Below, one piece after another: positions 1 through 10,663 of a stretch of 64,000 bases of DNA. The DNA comes from Pantoea agglomerans (GTDB lineage Bacteria; Pseudomonadota; Gammaproteobacteria; Enterobacterales; Enterobacteriaceae). A program made the translations under genes and the position numbers. The notes under the pieces were generated by a model, which saw nothing but the letters and a program-made list of their open reading frames with translations, had not been told where the DNA came from and made no database searches. The first letter of the stretch is position 1. Every line of letters starts with the position of its first letter. The stretch is taken from positions 1,922,001 to 1,986,000 of the forward strand of contig NZ_CP090207.1 in the NCBI RefSeq assembly GCF_021397715.1, given 5' to 3'.

Positions 1-261
1 GAGCGGCAGGCTCTCATCTTCACGGCTGATCCAGAATCCTTCGCTGCACCACGGCACCGGCGTCAGTTGCCAGCCATAGGGCGCGGTCTGAGTAAGGAAG
101 TCGGCCACGCTGATTTTCAGGGTATTGACGCGCAGGCTGCGGCGCAGCGGTTGCTGGCTGATGGCGATAAATTGTTCGAAGCTGGCATCATCAGGCAGGT
201 TCTGACGCATTAACGCGAGAAAATCAGCGGGGAAAAGCGAAGAGGAGTCTGACACGGGCAC
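1..261 (-). CDS. rsmF: 16S rRNA m5C methyltransferase RsmF, N-terminal part (cut by window edge)
   Basis: RsmF methylates a cytosine (C1407 in E. coli) of 16S rRNA in the 30S subunit. Only about 87 N-terminal residues are visible; the gene runs off the left edge. The translation carries the family stretch [17 protein letters not shown] followed by TAPYGW and PWCSEGFWI, which matches the RsmF N-terminus closely. The frame opens at GTG 261 or GTG 255 with only a weak upstream GGA; no ATG is in frame nearby, so the exact start is uncertain. It lies directly downstream of letB on the same strand, as in E. coli. The catalytic domain is outside the window. Confidence 0.9.
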   Translation of the reverse strand, partial: MPVSDSSSLFPADFLALMRQNLPDDASFEQFIAISQQPLRRSLRVNTLKISVADFLTQTAPYGWQLTPVPWCSEGFWISREDESLPL

Positions 262-302
262 ATTCCAGTTAAGGCAAAGGCGGCAGTGTAGCATGGAGAA
301 AG

Positions 303-329
303 GAAACGGGCAGCCAGGCTGCCCGTTTC
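303..329. repeat. Perfect 13-bp inverted repeat between letB and rsmF
   Basis: Arms GAAACGGGCAGCC (303-315) and GGCTGCCCGTTTC (317-329) are separated by one base. The RNA would form a strong hairpin on either strand. No T tract follows on the minus strand, so it is a poor factor-independent terminator; it may protect or process the letB-rsmF transcript. Confidence 0.5.
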
Positions 330-337
330 AGGCTAGC

Positions 338-2971
338 TTAGCGTGGAGAGGGGATCGCCGTTCCCCAGTTCCGCCACTCTTTCGGCGCTTCATCCTGCAG
401 CAGGAAGTGTTTATCCGGATTCGCCTGTGGTGCCAGCGGCACGGTTGGCGGTGTGGCAAACTGGATGCCGCCCTGAATAAACTGCTGGAAGGTGCCGGTT
501 TTCACCACGCCGCCAATCAGACCAAAGTCGAGGTTATAGCCTGACGCCAGCCAGAAGACCGAGTTGTTACGCACCAGATGCTGATATTTCTTACTGATAC
601 GCAGCGCAATCTGCACCCGGTCAGCCATGTTACCCAGCGAGGTGCCGGTCACGGTACCCACTTCCACCCCACGGAACAGCACCGGCGTTCCCAGCGACAG
701 CGATCCGGCTTCGGTAGCATCGACGTAGATGTTCAGACCGTTCAGATAGCGCGAATCGGTAATGGTGCTCTCCTGCAGTTCAAAAGTGCGCGCCGCGCGT
801 CCTTTGCCGGGATCGACGTTGACGTAAGGCTGCAGCAGCGTTTCCAGATGATTCACGCCGGTCGCGGAGATCTCCGGTGACACCACCGAGAAACGGCTGC
901 CGAGGCGGGCGAAATCATCCACATATTCCGGATAGAGCACCGCTTTCGCCACCACCTGATTTTTATCGCTGCTCAGCGACAGCGACTCCACCTGGCCGAC
1001 ATTAATGCCGAGATAGCGAATCGGCATACCGGCCGACAGCTTGCTGGCATCGAAGGTATGCAGCGTGATCTGGCTACCCACTGCGCGCGCCGCAGTTTCC
1101 GACGGATAGAGGATGCGTTTGTCGCCTTTGGCTGACAGCGCACCGCTCATATTATCGAAGCTGATCGCGCCTTTCAGCGCGCGGTTAAGCGGCGAAGCCT
1201 GTACCGTCAGGCCGCTGCCGTTCAGCTGTACCCGCGCGCCGCCTTCCGCCCAGAAGACGCTTTCGCTGGTCAGCAGCTTGCGGTACTCCGGCTGAATATG
1301 CACCGCAATATCAAACGCATCGGCGCGTGGCGTCACCTTCACAATCTCACCGACCTGATACTTGCGGTAGAGCACGATGGAACCGGCCTGCACGTCGGGC
1401 AGGCTGGTGGCGGTCAGCGTAAGGGTGGTTGACGGTGCGTCACCAATAATCCCTTCTTTGGCTTTTTCCGCATCGGCAAACAGCGGATAGCGGGTTTTCG
1501 GCTGGCCTTTCTGACCGGGCTCAAGGCGAATACCGCCATCAACCCACTCACGGGCGCTGGCTCCCAGCACCTGCATCCCATCCAGTCCGAATTTCACATC
1601 CAGCCGGCTGTTAACGATAAATTTGCTGTCGCCATGCACCAGTTCGCGATTTTCCGGATTGACCGCCACCACGAAGTTGACGCCATTTTCATCCAGCGAG
1701 CGCGACATTACCTGGCCAATCTGCATCCCGTGCAGCATCAGCGGCTGGCCCTGATCGATGCCATAACTTTCCGGCGCGCTGAGTTTTACCGTCAGCACGT
1801 CGGGCCTCTGCAGCAGCGACTCATTCGACGCCAGCACGGTATAGTGCTGCTGCGGCGGGCCTTCGCCCGGCACCAGTTCAAAGGTGTTACCGGTCAGCAG
1901 CGCGCTGAGGCTGGTATCAGTCAGGCTGATTTTCGGGCTACGCATCTCAATGCGGGTGCCGCTGCGCATCAGGCCCACTACGGAAGGATCGATGGTCAGC
2001 TCGCCAGTGACTTTACCGCCGTCCTGCAAATTGAGTTTGGTCAGAGTGCCGACTTCCAGGCCCTGATACATCAGCGGCGTACTGCCCGCTTTGAGATTTT
2101 TGCCGTCAGGCAGGTCGAGGGTGATCAGCACCCCGCGCTGGCTGTGGGCCAGATCGGGATAGAGCTGGTAATTCTGATCCGCTTTAGCCGGTTGCGCATC
2201 GTCAGGTGAGTCAAAGGCCACCGCACCGTTAACCAGCGCCGCCAGACTCTCCAGCTGCACTTTGGCGCCGCTCAGGCTGACATCAGCATTGACGCCCGAC
2301 ACGTTCCAGAAGCGACTGGTTGTTTTCACCAGATTGGTAAAGCGACGATCGATTAACACATCAATCGCCACGCCATCGGTTTTGTTGTTGATGCTGTAGT
2401 CATAGACTCGACCCACCGGAATTTTCCGGTAATAGACCAGCGAGCCGGTGCTCAGCGATCCTAAATCGGGGGCATGCAGGTGGATCAGCAGTTCGCCGGT
2501 ATTCACCCGATATTTGGGTTGGGTATCCAGGGCGGTAAAGGCTTCGCTCGGCTTGCCTTTGCCCGGCATCATGCCGATATAGTTACCGCCGACCAGCGCA
2601 TCCAGCCCCGATACGCCCGCCAGAGATGCCTTCGGCGTGACCAGCCAGAACTGGGTATCTTCACGCAGCGCATCACGCATGTCGCTCTTGATGCTGGCTT
2701 TGATCTGAATGCTGCGATAGTCATCGCTCAGATTAATGCCCTGCACGGTTCCCACTTCCACACCCTGATAGCGAATCGGTGTGCGGCCCGGCACGATACC
2801 ATCCGCCGTCTGGAAATTGATGGTGATGGTGGTGCCGCGCTCCTGATAATTGGTCCACAGCAGCCAGCAGGCGATCAGCATCGCAATGATCGGCAGCAGC
2901 CAGAAGGGCGAAATTTTGCGCTTGTTGCGCAGCGTGGCGTTAGTCGGTGTAGTCGGCGTTTCCTGTTGCAT
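338..2971 (-). CDS. letB: LetB (YebT), seven-MCE-domain lipid transport tunnel protein
   Basis: LetB forms a long periplasmic tube of stacked MCE rings that carries lipids between inner and outer membrane, working with the membrane protein LetA. The predicted protein is 877 residues, the same as E. coli YebT as I recall it. It has one N-terminal membrane segment (about residues 19-37, [19 protein letters not shown]), then repeated MCE units recognisable by the recurring motif 'G.P..Y.G..VG.V' (for example [14 protein letters not shown] and [14 protein letters not shown]). The ATG at 2971 is chosen because GGGA precedes it at good spacing and the protein then starts like the E. coli one (MQQETP); ATG 2977 is also in frame. 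The start lies inside the end of letA (32-nt overlap), so the two are probably translationally coupled. Confidence 0.95.
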   Translation of the reverse strand: MQQETPTTPTNATLRNKRKISPFWLLPIIAMLIACWLLWTNYQERGTTITINFQTADGIVPGRTPIRYQGVEVGTVQGINLSDDYRSIQIKASIKSDMRDALREDTQFWLVTPKASLAGVSGLDALVGGNYIGMMPGKGKPSEAFTALDTQPKYRVNTGELLIHLHAPDLGSLSTGSLVYYRKIPVGRVYDYSINNKTDGVAIDVLIDRRFTNLVKTTSRFWNVSGVNADVSLSGAKVQLESLAALVNGAVAFDSPDDAQPAKADQNYQLYPDLAHSQRGVLITLDLPDGKNLKAGSTPLMYQGLEVGTLTKLNLQDGGKVTGELTIDPSVVGLMRSGTRIEMRSPKISLTDTSLSALLTGNTFELVPGEGPPQQHYTVLASNESLLQRPDVLTVKLSAPESYGIDQGQPLMLHGMQIGQVMSRSLDENGVNFVVAVNPENRELVHGDSKFIVNSRLDVKFGLDGMQVLGASAREWVDGGIRLEPGQKGQPKTRYPLFADAEKAKEGIIGDAPSTTLTLTATSLPDVQAGSIVLYRKYQVGEIVKVTPRADAFDIAVHIQPEYRKLLTSESVFWAEGGARVQLNGSGLTVQASPLNRALKGAISFDNMSGALSAKGDKRILYPSETAARAVGSQITLHTFDASKLSAGMPIRYLGINVGQVESLSLSSDKNQVVAKAVLYPEYVDDFARLGSRFSVVSPEISATGVNHLETLLQPYVNVDPGKGRAARTFELQESTITDSRYLNGLNIYVDATEAGSLSLGTPVLFRGVEVGTVTGTSLGNMADRVQIALRISKKYQHLVRNNSVFWLASGYNLDFGLIGGVVKTGTFQQFIQGGIQFATPPTVPLAPQANPDKHFLLQDEAPKEWRNWGTAIPSPR

Positions 2972-4184
2972 GTGCATCCCAGAGCAGGCGGCTGTCCAGC
3001 CACTCAACAGACATAATGGTCAGGATCACGGCGGCACCAAAAAACAGCGCTGCCGGTCCCATGGTAAAAGCCAGCAGCTGGTCACGGTTGACCAGCGACA
3101 TGGTTAACGAAATCACGAACAGATCGAGCATTGACCAGCGGCCAACCCAGTTGACGAATCGCAGTAACCGGATTCGGGTTTTCAGCCCCTGTTCGCAGCG
3201 GAAGTGGATGCTTAGCAGCAGCGTCAGCATCACCAGCACTTTGGTGAACGGCACCAGAATACTGGCGATAAATACGATCGCCGCGATGGGAATATTGCCG
3301 GAGCCCAGCGAAACGATACCGGAGAAAATGGTGTCTTCGCGCCGTGAACCATTGAGGTAAACCACTGAAATCGGCATCAGGTTGGCCGGGATCAGCAGCA
3401 CGATAGAGGCAATCAGCGCCGCCCAGGATTTTTGCAGGCTGTGACGGCGGCGGAAGTCGAGCGGCGTGTGGCAGCGCGGACAGCGCCCCCGCGCATCCGG
3501 CACGCCGGTGTGGTGGCAGTTGAGGCAGACCTGCAGGTCATCGCGTGCGACATTGCCGGGGCTTTGCGGATAGAAATGATCCCACAGCTGCTCAATGTTG
3601 AGATGGATCAGCGTCAGCACACTCAGCACCGTCAGGGCAATATAGGCGGCGAGGCCGTAGCCGAGCTCCAGCGAAGCGTAGTCCTGCACTTTGATTGAGG
3701 CAACGGCGATACCGATCAGGTAGATATCCAGCATCACCCACTCTTTGAGCTTCTCCAGCATCAACAGCACCGGACGTAAGTTCATTCCCAGCCGATGACC
3801 GATACCGAGGTAACAGATGCCCGCCACCAGCGTGACCGGTGCGCCGATAGTGCAAAACGCCACCATTGAGGCGGTCAGCACATCACCCTGCTGGGTCATC
3901 TGGATCACGCCTTCCAGCACGCTGGCGTTAATCCGCATGCCAAGCAGCCGGATATCCACCAGTGGCAGAGAAAAAGCGAATGGCATCAATACCATCATCG
4001 TGGCGGCCATCGCCATTAATCGGGTCATTGACCAGTCGCGGCCGCTGAGAATTTCTGCATTGCAGCGCGGGCAATGGGCCGACTGATGCGATTTCACATC
4101 CGGTAAGGAAAAAAGGGTATCGCATTGCGGACAACGCTGATAACGTGCGTGAGGCAATGACTGGCTGATAGCGTGAATTTTCAT
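2940..4184 (-). CDS. letA: LetA (YebS), inner-membrane partner of LetB
   Basis: LetA belongs to the PqiA/LetA family of polytopic inner-membrane proteins that feed or receive lipids for the MCE protein encoded next to it. Counting from ATG 4184 it is 414 residues. Two zinc-ribbon-like Cys4 clusters are visible: CPQC/CPRC near residues 18-41 and CLNC/CPRC in the middle loop. Each precedes a PqiA-type transmembrane domain, giving the internal duplication typical of the family. The C-terminus ([13 protein letters not shown]) is the family's usual ending. A TTG at 4196 is in frame and cannot be excluded as start; neither has a strong ribosome site. Operon: letA-letB-rsmF. Confidence 0.94.
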   Translation of the reverse strand: MKIHAISQSLPHARYQRCPQCDTLFSLPDVKSHQSAHCPRCNAEILSGRDWSMTRLMAMAATMMVLMPFAFSLPLVDIRLLGMRINASVLEGVIQMTQQGDVLTASMVAFCTIGAPVTLVAGICYLGIGHRLGMNLRPVLLMLEKLKEWVMLDIYLIGIAVASIKVQDYASLELGYGLAAYIALTVLSVLTLIHLNIEQLWDHFYPQSPGNVARDDLQVCLNCHHTGVPDARGRCPRCHTPLDFRRRHSLQKSWAALIASIVLLIPANLMPISVVYLNGSRREDTIFSGIVSLGSGNIPIAAIVFIASILVPFTKVLVMLTLLLSIHFRCEQGLKTRIRLLRFVNWVGRWSMLDLFVISLTMSLVNRDQLLAFTMGPAALFFGAAVILTIMSVEWLDSRLLWDAHATGNADYTD

Positions 4185-4396
4185 AGGGTGATGCAATCTT
4201 CGCTCATCGTAAGTAACACATATCGGTCGTTAAGACAGCGCCTGTGTGCCTGTCTCGGGCATCACGCTTCGATCCACAGAATGCTAAGGGTATAGTAACT
4301 AACGCTATGATTCACCTTGTGGCTCTGGATATTTAGTGCTTATTTTTAACGAGCGGGAAATAACCCTGCTCAGATGTCATTGGTAACGGTCAAATA

Positions 4397-4897
4397 ATGA
4401 ACAAAACTGCCTTTTACGCCGATTTGAATCGCGATATGCGCGCCTTGCTGGCGGGAGAAACGGCGTTCCTCGCCGCAATGGGTAACTTTAGCGCGCTGTT
4501 GTATGAACGTCTCGAAGGCGTGAACTGGGCAGGTTTCTACCTGCTGACGGAAGCGGATACGCTGGTGCTGGGGCCGTTCCAGGGCAAAATTGCCTGTGTG
4601 CGTATTCCGGTCGGTAAAGGCGTATGCGGTACCGCGCTGGCCGAAGAGAAAGTGCAACGCGTGGATGATGTGCATGCTTTTCCGGGACACATCGCCTGCG
4701 ACGCAGCCAGTAATGCTGAGATTGTGATTCCTCTGAAAGTGAATGGCACTGTGGTTGGGGTGCTGGACATCGACAGTGTGGAATACAATCGCTTTGACAG
4801 CGACGACGAATCGGGGCTGGTCACACTTACTGATGGGCTTTGTGAAGTGCTTGCGAACAGCGACTTAGAAAAATATCTGCAGCTGACGCGCAGCTAA
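4397..4897 (+). CDS. msrC: Free methionine-(R)-sulfoxide reductase MsrC
   Basis: A single GAF-domain enzyme that reduces free methionine-(R)-sulfoxide to methionine, normally recycled by thioredoxin. It is 166 residues. The three redox cysteines expected for the family are at C67, C77 and C101, in the contexts KIACVRIP, GKGVCGTA and HIACDAAS; the substrate-binding VLDIDS segment is also present. It is transcribed away from letA from a shared 212-bp gap and lies upstream of proQ, as in E. coli. The ATG at 4397 lacks a clear Shine-Dalgarno, but the protein begins as in the E. coli enzyme's core. Confidence 0.95.
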   Translation: MNKTAFYADLNRDMRALLAGETAFLAAMGNFSALLYERLEGVNWAGFYLLTEADTLVLGPFQGKIACVRIPVGKGVCGTALAEEKVQRVDDVHAFPGHIACDAASNAEIVIPLKVNGTVVGVLDIDSVEYNRFDSDDESGLVTLTDGLCEVLANSDLEKYLQLTRS

Positions 4898-4993
4898 TCG
4901 ACTGGATCACATGGCATTTAGCGATGTTGTCATTATAATGTCGCCTGTTCATGCCTGCGCTGGTCGGCAAACCCGTTGTAATCAGGAAATTTC

Positions 4994-5695
4994 ATGGAAA
5001 ATCAACCTAAGTTGAATAGCAGTAAAGAAGTCATCAGCTTTCTGGCGGAGCGCTTTCCGCACTGCTTTAGCGCTGAAGGTGAAGCGCGTCCGCTCAAGAT
5101 CGGTATCTTTCAGGATCTGGTCGAGCGTGTTCAGGGCGAAATGAATCTGAGCAAAACGCAGTTGCGTTCTGCCTTACGCCTTTATACCTCCAGCTGGCGC
5201 TATCTGTACGGCATCAAAGCCGGTGCGACCCGTGTCGATCTCGACGGTAACGCCTGTGGCGTGCTGGATGAGCAACACGTAGAGCATGCACGTAAGCAAC
5301 TGGAAGACGCCAAAGCGCGTGTTCAGGCGCAGCGTGATCAGCAGCGTGCCGCACGTCGTGAAGCAGGCGAAAGCGAAGAGGGCGCCGCACCGCGTCGTCC
5401 ACGCAAGCCGGCTGCGCGTAAACCTGCCGAAGGCGACGCCGCGCGTAAACCGCGTCCGCAGACCGCAGCAGAACGCCCGACCGCCTCACAGCACCGCAAA
5501 CCGGCCCCACGCCCGGAGCAGCAAGCCCGACCCATCACTGATACCTCAACTTTGCAGCCCGGCCAGAGTATTAAAGTTAAAGCAGGCAAAAGTGCGATGG
5601 ACGCGACCGTTCTTGAAGTATCGAAAGACGGCGTTCGGGTCCAGCTCGCTTCCGGCATGGCAATGATTGTGCGCGCAGAACATTTGCAGTTCTGA
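4994..5695 (+). CDS. proQ: RNA chaperone ProQ
   Basis: ProQ is a global RNA-binding protein of the FinO/ProQ family that binds structured sRNAs and mRNA 3' ends. The 233-residue product has the N-terminal FinO-like domain (about 1-120, with [12 protein letters not shown] and [25 protein letters not shown]), a basic Arg/Lys/Pro/Ala-rich linker (about 120-180), and a small C-terminal Tudor-like domain ending [22 protein letters not shown] lies at correct spacing before ATG 4994. It sits 19 bp upstream of prc, whose own ribosome site follows immediately, so the two are likely cotranscribed. Confidence 0.97.
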   Translation: MENQPKLNSSKEVISFLAERFPHCFSAEGEARPLKIGIFQDLVERVQGEMNLSKTQLRSALRLYTSSWRYLYGIKAGATRVDLDGNACGVLDEQHVEHARKQLEDAKARVQAQRDQQRAARREAGESEEGAAPRRPRKPAARKPAEGDAARKPRPQTAAERPTASQHRKPAPRPEQQARPITDTSTLQPGQSIKVKAGKSAMDATVLEVSKDGVRVQLASGMAMIVRAEHLQF

Positions 5696-5714
5696 AACGG
5701 AGGCTGACCCCGGC

Positions 5715-7754
5715 ATGAACACCCTTTTTAAAATTGGACTTATTGCGGGCCTGCTGTTGTCAGGCCCTTCCTTTGGCGCGGAGAATATTACCCGCGCCGA
5801 CCAGATCCCCCAGTTACATGAGGATGCGCAGGACCCGACGGTCAGTGAGCGCGTCACGTCACGCTTTACCCGTTCCCACTACCGCCAGTTCGATCTGAAT
5901 CAGGACTTTTCAGCGAAAATTTTTGATCGCTACCTGAACATGCTCGATTACAGCCATAACGTGCTGCTGGCCTCGGATGTGGCCCAGTTTGCCAGCAGAA
6001 AAACCACCGTCGGCGATGAGCTGCGCAGCGGTAAGCTGGACCTGTTTTACGATCTCTACAATCTGGCCCAGAAACGCCGCTTTGAGCGCTATCAGTATGC
6101 GCTGACGGTGCTGGCTCGCCCGATGAATTTTAGCGGCAACGACACCATCGATATTGACCGTGCCAAAGCACCCTGGCCGAAAGATCAGTCTGAGCTGAAC
6201 GCGCTGTGGGATGCCAAGGTCAAATATGACCAGCTGAGCCTGAAGCTGGCCGGTAAAGACGAGAAAGAGATTCGCGATGTGCTGACCAAGCGCTATAACT
6301 TCGCGATCCGTCGTCTGGCGCAGAGCAACAGTGAAGATGTGTTCCAGCTGGCGATGAATGCCTTCGCCCACGAAATCGATCCTCACACCAGCTACCTCTC
6401 ACCGCGCAACACCGAACAGTTCAATACCGAAATGAGCCTGTCGCTGGAAGGGATCGGCGCGGTGCTGCAGATGGATGACGACTACACCGTGATCAATTCC
6501 ATGGTGGCGGGCGGTCCGGCTGCGAAAAGTAAAGCCATTACCGTGGGTGACCGCATCGTTGGTGTGGGTCAGCCTGGCAAGCCTATCGAAGATGTGATTG
6601 GCTGGCGTCTGGATGACGTGGTAGCAAAAATTAAAGGCCCGAAAGGCAGCAAAGTCCGTCTGGAAGTGCTGCCTGCCGGTAAAGGCACCAAAACCCGCAC
6701 CGTCACGCTGACGCGTGAGAAGATCCGTCTTGAAGATCGGGCGGTGAAAATGAGCGTGCGGAATGTTGGTAAGCAGAAAGTCGGCGTACTCGATATTCCC
6801 GGCTTCTATGTCGGCCTGACTGATGACGTTAAAGTGCAGCTGCAGAAACTGCAAAAGCAGAACGTGGATAGCGTGGTGATCGATCTGCGTACCAACGGTG
6901 GTGGCGCGCTGACCGAAGCCGTCTCACTCTCCGGCCTGTTTATTCCGAGTGGCCCGGTGGTGCAGGTACGTGATAACAACGGTCGGGTGCGCGAAGACAG
7001 CGACAACGATGGCGTGGTCTACTATAAAGGCCCGCTGGTGGTGCTGGTCGATCGCTTCAGTGCCTCAGCCTCAGAGATTTTCGCGGCGGCAATGCAGGAT
7101 TATGGCCGCGCGGTGATTGTCGGTGAGCCGACCTTTGGTAAAGGCACCGTTCAGCAGTATCGCTCGCTGAACCGCATCTACGATCAGATGCTGCGCCCGG
7201 AATGGCCAGCGCTGGGCTCGGTCTCTTACACCATTCAGAAGTTCTATCGCATCAACGGCGGCAGTACGCAGCGTAAAGGCGTTACGCCCGATCTGCTGAT
7301 GCCAACCGGCGTAGAAGCGGCTGAAACCGGTGAGAAGTTCGAGGACAATGCGCTGCCGTGGGACAGCATCAATGCGGCGACCTACGTCAAAACCGGCGAT
7401 GTGAAACCGCTGGTACCGCAGCTGACCCGTCAGCATGCCGATCGCATCGCTCAGGATCGTGAGTTCCAGTACATCATGAAGGACATTGCCCGTTACAATG
7501 CCCTGAAAGATAAACGCAACATCGTGTCGCTCAATCTCGCTCAGCGTGAGAAAGAGGATCACGAAGATGATGCGTCGCGACTGGAGCGGATCAATGCCCG
7601 TTATCAGGCCGAAGGCAAAAAACCGCTGAAAAACCTCGATGAACTGCCGAAGGATTATAAAGAGCCGGACCCGTATCTTGATGAGACGGTGAAGATTGCC
7701 AACGACCTGGCGCAGCTCGATAAATCTCAGCCCGACGCGCCTGCGGCTAAATAA
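5715..7754 (+). CDS. prc: Tail-specific periplasmic protease Prc (Tsp)
   Basis: Prc degrades proteins with exposed non-polar C-termini, trims PBP3 (FtsI) and helps turn over the hydrolase MepS. The protein is 679 residues from ATG 5715, preceded by GGAGG; a longer in-frame alternative at 5667 is not needed. A signal peptide is visible (about residues 1-22, ending FGA), followed by a helical N-terminal region, a PDZ domain with the LEGIGAVLQ start, and an S41 protease core. The catalytic serine and lysine are S451 (in FSASASEI) and K476 (in TFGKGTVQQ), with D462 in between, the same spacing as the E. coli Ser/Lys dyad. Position after proQ and before htpX matches E. coli. Confidence 0.97.
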   Translation: MNTLFKIGLIAGLLLSGPSFGAENITRADQIPQLHEDAQDPTVSERVTSRFTRSHYRQFDLNQDFSAKIFDRYLNMLDYSHNVLLASDVAQFASRKTTVGDELRSGKLDLFYDLYNLAQKRRFERYQYALTVLARPMNFSGNDTIDIDRAKAPWPKDQSELNALWDAKVKYDQLSLKLAGKDEKEIRDVLTKRYNFAIRRLAQSNSEDVFQLAMNAFAHEIDPHTSYLSPRNTEQFNTEMSLSLEGIGAVLQMDDDYTVINSMVAGGPAAKSKAITVGDRIVGVGQPGKPIEDVIGWRLDDVVAKIKGPKGSKVRLEVLPAGKGTKTRTVTLTREKIRLEDRAVKMSVRNVGKQKVGVLDIPGFYVGLTDDVKVQLQKLQKQNVDSVVIDLRTNGGGALTEAVSLSGLFIPSGPVVQVRDNNGRVREDSDNDGVVYYKGPLVVLVDRFSASASEIFAAAMQDYGRAVIVGEPTFGKGTVQQYRSLNRIYDQMLRPEWPALGSVSYTIQKFYRINGGSTQRKGVTPDLLMPTGVEAAETGEKFEDNALPWDSINAATYVKTGDVKPLVPQLTRQHADRIAQDREFQYIMKDIARYNALKDKRNIVSLNLAQREKEDHEDDASRLERINARYQAEGKKPLKNLDELPKDYKEPDPYLDETVKIANDLAQLDKSQPDAPAAK

Positions 7755-7770
7755 GCCGCCGTCGCGATGA

Positions 7771-7800
7771 AAAAGCACCGTTCAGCGGTGCTTTTTTTTT
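7771..7800 (+). terminator. Factor-independent terminator after prc
   Basis: Stem AGCACCG/CGGTGCT with loop TTCAG, followed by a run of nine T. It ends the proQ-prc transcript. Confidence 0.9.
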
Positions 7801-7923
7801 GGAAAAATGGCGTGCCGGTCATCTTTGATAAGCGTCAGTAAACCGATGCAGCAGCGATGCAGAGCGGCGAAGATGACAAAGTGTAAAGTTATGTCTTTTT
7901 AGACACTTAAACGTTAAGGTCGC

Positions 7924-7951
7924 TTGAAAAGCGGCACAATGGACATAGGAT
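7924..7951 (+). promoter_or_regulatory. Possible htpX promoter
   Basis: TTGAAA (7924-7929) and TAGGAT (7946-7951) are 16 bp apart and lie 48 bp before the htpX start. The overlapping CTTGAAA resembles a sigma-32 -35 element, and htpX is heat-shock and Cpx controlled in E. coli, but no sigma-32 -10 (CCCCAT) follows. Low confidence. Confidence 0.3.
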
Positions 7952-7998
7952 ATGTATCCGCGCACATGCGCGTGAACCACTGAGGAAGATTAACAAAT

Positions 7999-8880
7999 AT
8001 GATGCGTATTGCTCTTTTCCTGATGACCAACCTGGCTGTGATGTTGGTTTTCGGGCTGATTCTCAGCCTGACAGGGATCCAGTCAAGCAGTGTTCAGGGC
8101 CTGATGATCATGGCGGGTCTGTTTGGCTTTGGCGGTGCGTTTGTTTCACTGCTGATGTCGAAGTGGATGGCACTGCGTTCGGTTGGCGGTGAAGTAATTG
8201 AACAGCCGCGTAACGAAACGGAACGCTGGCTGATGACGACCATTGGACGCCAGGCGCAGCAGGCCGGTATTGCGATGCCGCAGGTTGCGATCTACCACGC
8301 GCCGGACATCAACGCCTTTGCAACCGGTGCACGGCGTGACGCCTCGCTGGTAGCCGTTTCCACTGGCTTACTGCAAAACATGAGCCGTGACGAAGCGGAA
8401 GCGGTGCTGGCACACGAAATCTCCCACATCGCCAACGGCGACATGATCACCATGACGCTGATTCAGGGTATCGTGAACACCTTTGTGATCTTTGTTTCAC
8501 GTATTCTGGCGCAGATCGCGGCGGGCTTTATGTCCGGTAACCGTGATGGTGAGGAGAGCAGCAACGGTAATCCGCTGGTCTATTTTGCGGTATCGATGGT
8601 GCTGGAACTGGTGTTTGGTATTCTTGCCAGCATCATCACCATGTGGTTCTCACGTCACCGTGAATTTCATGCCGACGCCGGTTCTGCGAAGCTGGTGGGT
8701 CGTGAGAAAATGATTGCTGCGTTGCAGCGCCTGAAAACCAGCTATGAACCGCAGGAACCCAGCAGCATGATGGCGTTCTGTATTAACGGTAAAGGCAAAT
8801 CGTTCAGCGAGCTGTTTATGTCGCATCCGCCGTTAGATAAGCGTATTGAAGCCCTGCGCAGCGGTCAGTATCTGAAGTAA
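7999..8880 (+). CDS. htpX: Membrane zinc protease HtpX
   Basis: HtpX is an M48-family metalloprotease of the inner membrane that acts with FtsH in membrane protein quality control. The product is 293 residues, equal to E. coli. Two N-terminal hydrophobic helices (about 4-24 and 34-54) are followed by the zinc motif HEISH (about 139-143) and two further hydrophobic segments. The second zinc-ligand region SRHREFHAD, containing the conserved glutamate, comes after them. GAGG precedes ATG 7999 at 13-16 nt. It is a single-gene unit with its own terminator. Confidence 0.96.
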   Translation: MMRIALFLMTNLAVMLVFGLILSLTGIQSSSVQGLMIMAGLFGFGGAFVSLLMSKWMALRSVGGEVIEQPRNETERWLMTTIGRQAQQAGIAMPQVAIYHAPDINAFATGARRDASLVAVSTGLLQNMSRDEAEAVLAHEISHIANGDMITMTLIQGIVNTFVIFVSRILAQIAAGFMSGNRDGEESSNGNPLVYFAVSMVLELVFGILASIITMWFSRHREFHADAGSAKLVGREKMIAALQRLKTSYEPQEPSSMMAFCINGKGKSFSELFMSHPPLDKRIEALRSGQYLK

Positions 8881-8896
8881 GCGTGATGACAGTATG

Positions 8897-8925
8897 AAGG
8901 CGACCCTCTCGGGTCGCCTTTTTTT
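8897..8925. terminator. Terminator between convergent htpX and yebQ
   Basis: Stem AAGGCGACCC/GGGTCGCCTT with loop TCTC, followed by seven T on the plus strand. It lies between two converging stop codons (8880 and 8924). On the minus strand only a short A/T-poor tail follows, so it mainly serves htpX. Confidence 0.88.
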
Positions 8926-10300
8926 ATGCCGCGGCGCGGGTCTGGGTCATGCGTGACAGGCTGACCACCGCCGCCACGCTTGAAAAGCCACCGGCCAGCA
9001 GCAGAGAAGCATGGGTGCCGCTCTGGTCAAACAGGTTAAACATCAGCGCCACCAGTGCCGCACCGATGCTCTGACCCAGCAGGCGGGCGGTGCCGAGCAT
9101 TCCGCTGGCACCACCGCTGCGGTGACGCGGTGCAGAGGTGATAATGGTGTGATTATTGGGGGACTGAAACAGGCCAAAACCTGCGCCGCATAGCATCATC
9201 CGCCAGATAATATTCGCATCGGTAGGCTGGACCGGCAGCATCGCCAGCAGAAACAGTCCGGCTGCAAACATCGCCAGACCGATGCCGCCAAGCAGGCCGG
9301 CATGGACGCGCTCAATCAGTCGTCCGGCTATCGGGGCAAACACCATGGTCGCCAGCGGCCAGGGCGTCAGCAGCAAACCGGTTGTCACCTCATCGCGGCC
9401 CAGCACGTTCTGCAGGAAGAACGGCAATGACACCATGGCCAGCATCTGCGCGCAGAATGAACAGACCGAGGTGCCCATCGACAGGCTGAAAATCGGGATA
9501 CGCAGCAGATCCACCGGCAGCAGCGGGACCGCCATGTTCAGCTGACGTCGAATAAAGAACAGCCCCACCAGCAGCAACGCCACCAATTCCGCCAGCACCA
9601 GCCAGCCATTCTGACCCTGAGCAAAGCCGCTTAAAGCGGATATCAGCAGGCCGAAAAACAGCGCATTCATAATCGCGCTGGGAATATCGAACTTCTGCGA
9701 GGTCGCTTTCTGCGGGTTATCCGGCAAGGTACGCAGCGCCAGCCACAGCGCAATTATGCCCAGCGGCACGTTAATCAGAAACAGCCATTTCCAGCTGGCA
9801 ACGGAGAGAATCGCCGCGGCCACCGTCGGGCCGGCTGCGGTCGATACCGCCACAATCAGCGAGTTGATTGCCATTCCGCGGCCAAGGTAGCGCTGCGGAT
9901 AAATAATGCGTATCAGCGCAGTATTCACGCTCATCAGGGCCGCGCCGCCAAAGCCCTGCAGCACACGGGCAAAGGTCAGCATATTCAGCGAGGTAGAGAG
10001 GGCGCAGAACAGCGAGGTTGCAATAAACAGCGCCAGCCCGGCCTGATAAACACGGCGATAGCCCAGCATATCGCCCAGAAACGACAGCGACAGCAGCGAA
10101 ACGATAATCGCAATCTGGTAGGCATTGACGATCCATACCGATTCCGCCGGACTGGCATTCAGTTCACGGGAAATGGTCGGTAACGCCACGTTGGCAATCG
10201 CACCATCCAGCACGGCCATGGTGATGCCCAGCGCGATGGTCAGAATCGCCCAGTAGCGCTGGGCAACAGGGAGTCCGTCTTGCGGAGTAGAGGTCGGCAT
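8924..10300 (-). CDS. yebQ: DHA2-family (14-helix) MFS drug transporter YebQ
   Basis: A proton-driven major facilitator transporter, predicted multidrug exporter; its substrate is not known. From ATG 10300 it has 458 residues, close to E. coli YebQ (457). The start AVLDGAIANVALPTI, the motif GDMLGYRRVYQAGL, RVLQGFGGAALMSVNTALIR and the motif-C-like TAAGPTVAAAILSVASWKWLFLINVPLG are typical of the DHA2 family, and hydrophobic segments fit 14 helices. ATG 10330 and further upstream starts are in frame, but similarity begins at MPTSTPQDGLP. It is divergent from kdgR, as in E. coli. Confidence 0.92.
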   Translation of the reverse strand: MPTSTPQDGLPVAQRYWAILTIALGITMAVLDGAIANVALPTISRELNASPAESVWIVNAYQIAIIVSLLSLSFLGDMLGYRRVYQAGLALFIATSLFCALSTSLNMLTFARVLQGFGGAALMSVNTALIRIIYPQRYLGRGMAINSLIVAVSTAAGPTVAAAILSVASWKWLFLINVPLGIIALWLALRTLPDNPQKATSQKFDIPSAIMNALFFGLLISALSGFAQGQNGWLVLAELVALLLVGLFFIRRQLNMAVPLLPVDLLRIPIFSLSMGTSVCSFCAQMLAMVSLPFFLQNVLGRDEVTTGLLLTPWPLATMVFAPIAGRLIERVHAGLLGGIGLAMFAAGLFLLAMLPVQPTDANIIWRMMLCGAGFGLFQSPNNHTIITSAPRHRSGGASGMLGTARLLGQSIGAALVALMFNLFDQSGTHASLLLAGGFSSVAAVVSLSRMTQTRAAA

Positions 10301-10663
10301 AAGGTAATTACTAAAGAGGGTGAATATCACCATGCTAATGAAATTGCCATGAAAAAGCAGCGAGTCTTGTGACAAAAAACTGTCTTAAAATATGTCTTAG
10401 CGCCGGCAGCGGCCTCTGCGGCGCTCATGCTTCATCCGCTGATCCCGGCTGCCACTCACCCAGACCGGCGGAATGCCTGGTTTTCCGCGGCTGGGCCAGC
10501 GCCGGAAACGCACCGCACGACGCGGTGTTGCTGGCGTCTTACCGGTCACGATTCTGATGGATAAAGGCGGCCTGAGGCGCGAAATCATTTCCGCCGTCGC
10601 CAGCCTCGCTCTATACTGACAGTCCGTTCCATTTTTTTTGAAACAGGTTTAACAAGGTGCGCG
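10301..10663. other. Intergenic region between yebQ and kdgR
   Basis: These 363 bp hold the divergent promoters. A GC-rich hairpin is visible at 10400-10424 (GCGCC, GCAG, loop CGGCCT, CTGC, GGCGC). TATACT at 10611-10616 could be a -10 element for kdgR. I see no convincing gene: the short frames here have no ribosome site and no recognisable product. Confidence 0.4.

Noticed and set aside
1634-2209. 191-codon frame antisense to letB
   Set aside because: Shadow of the conserved letB frame, with no domain.
7878-7900. GTGTAAAGTTATGTC upstream of htpX as a CpxR box
   Set aside because: Only one GTAAA half-site is present; the second half at the required 5-bp spacing is missing.
10634-10655. TTTGAAACAGGTTTAAC before kdgR as a KdgR operator
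   Set aside because: Only the left half resembles the KdgR box (TGAAACA); the right half and spacing do not fit.
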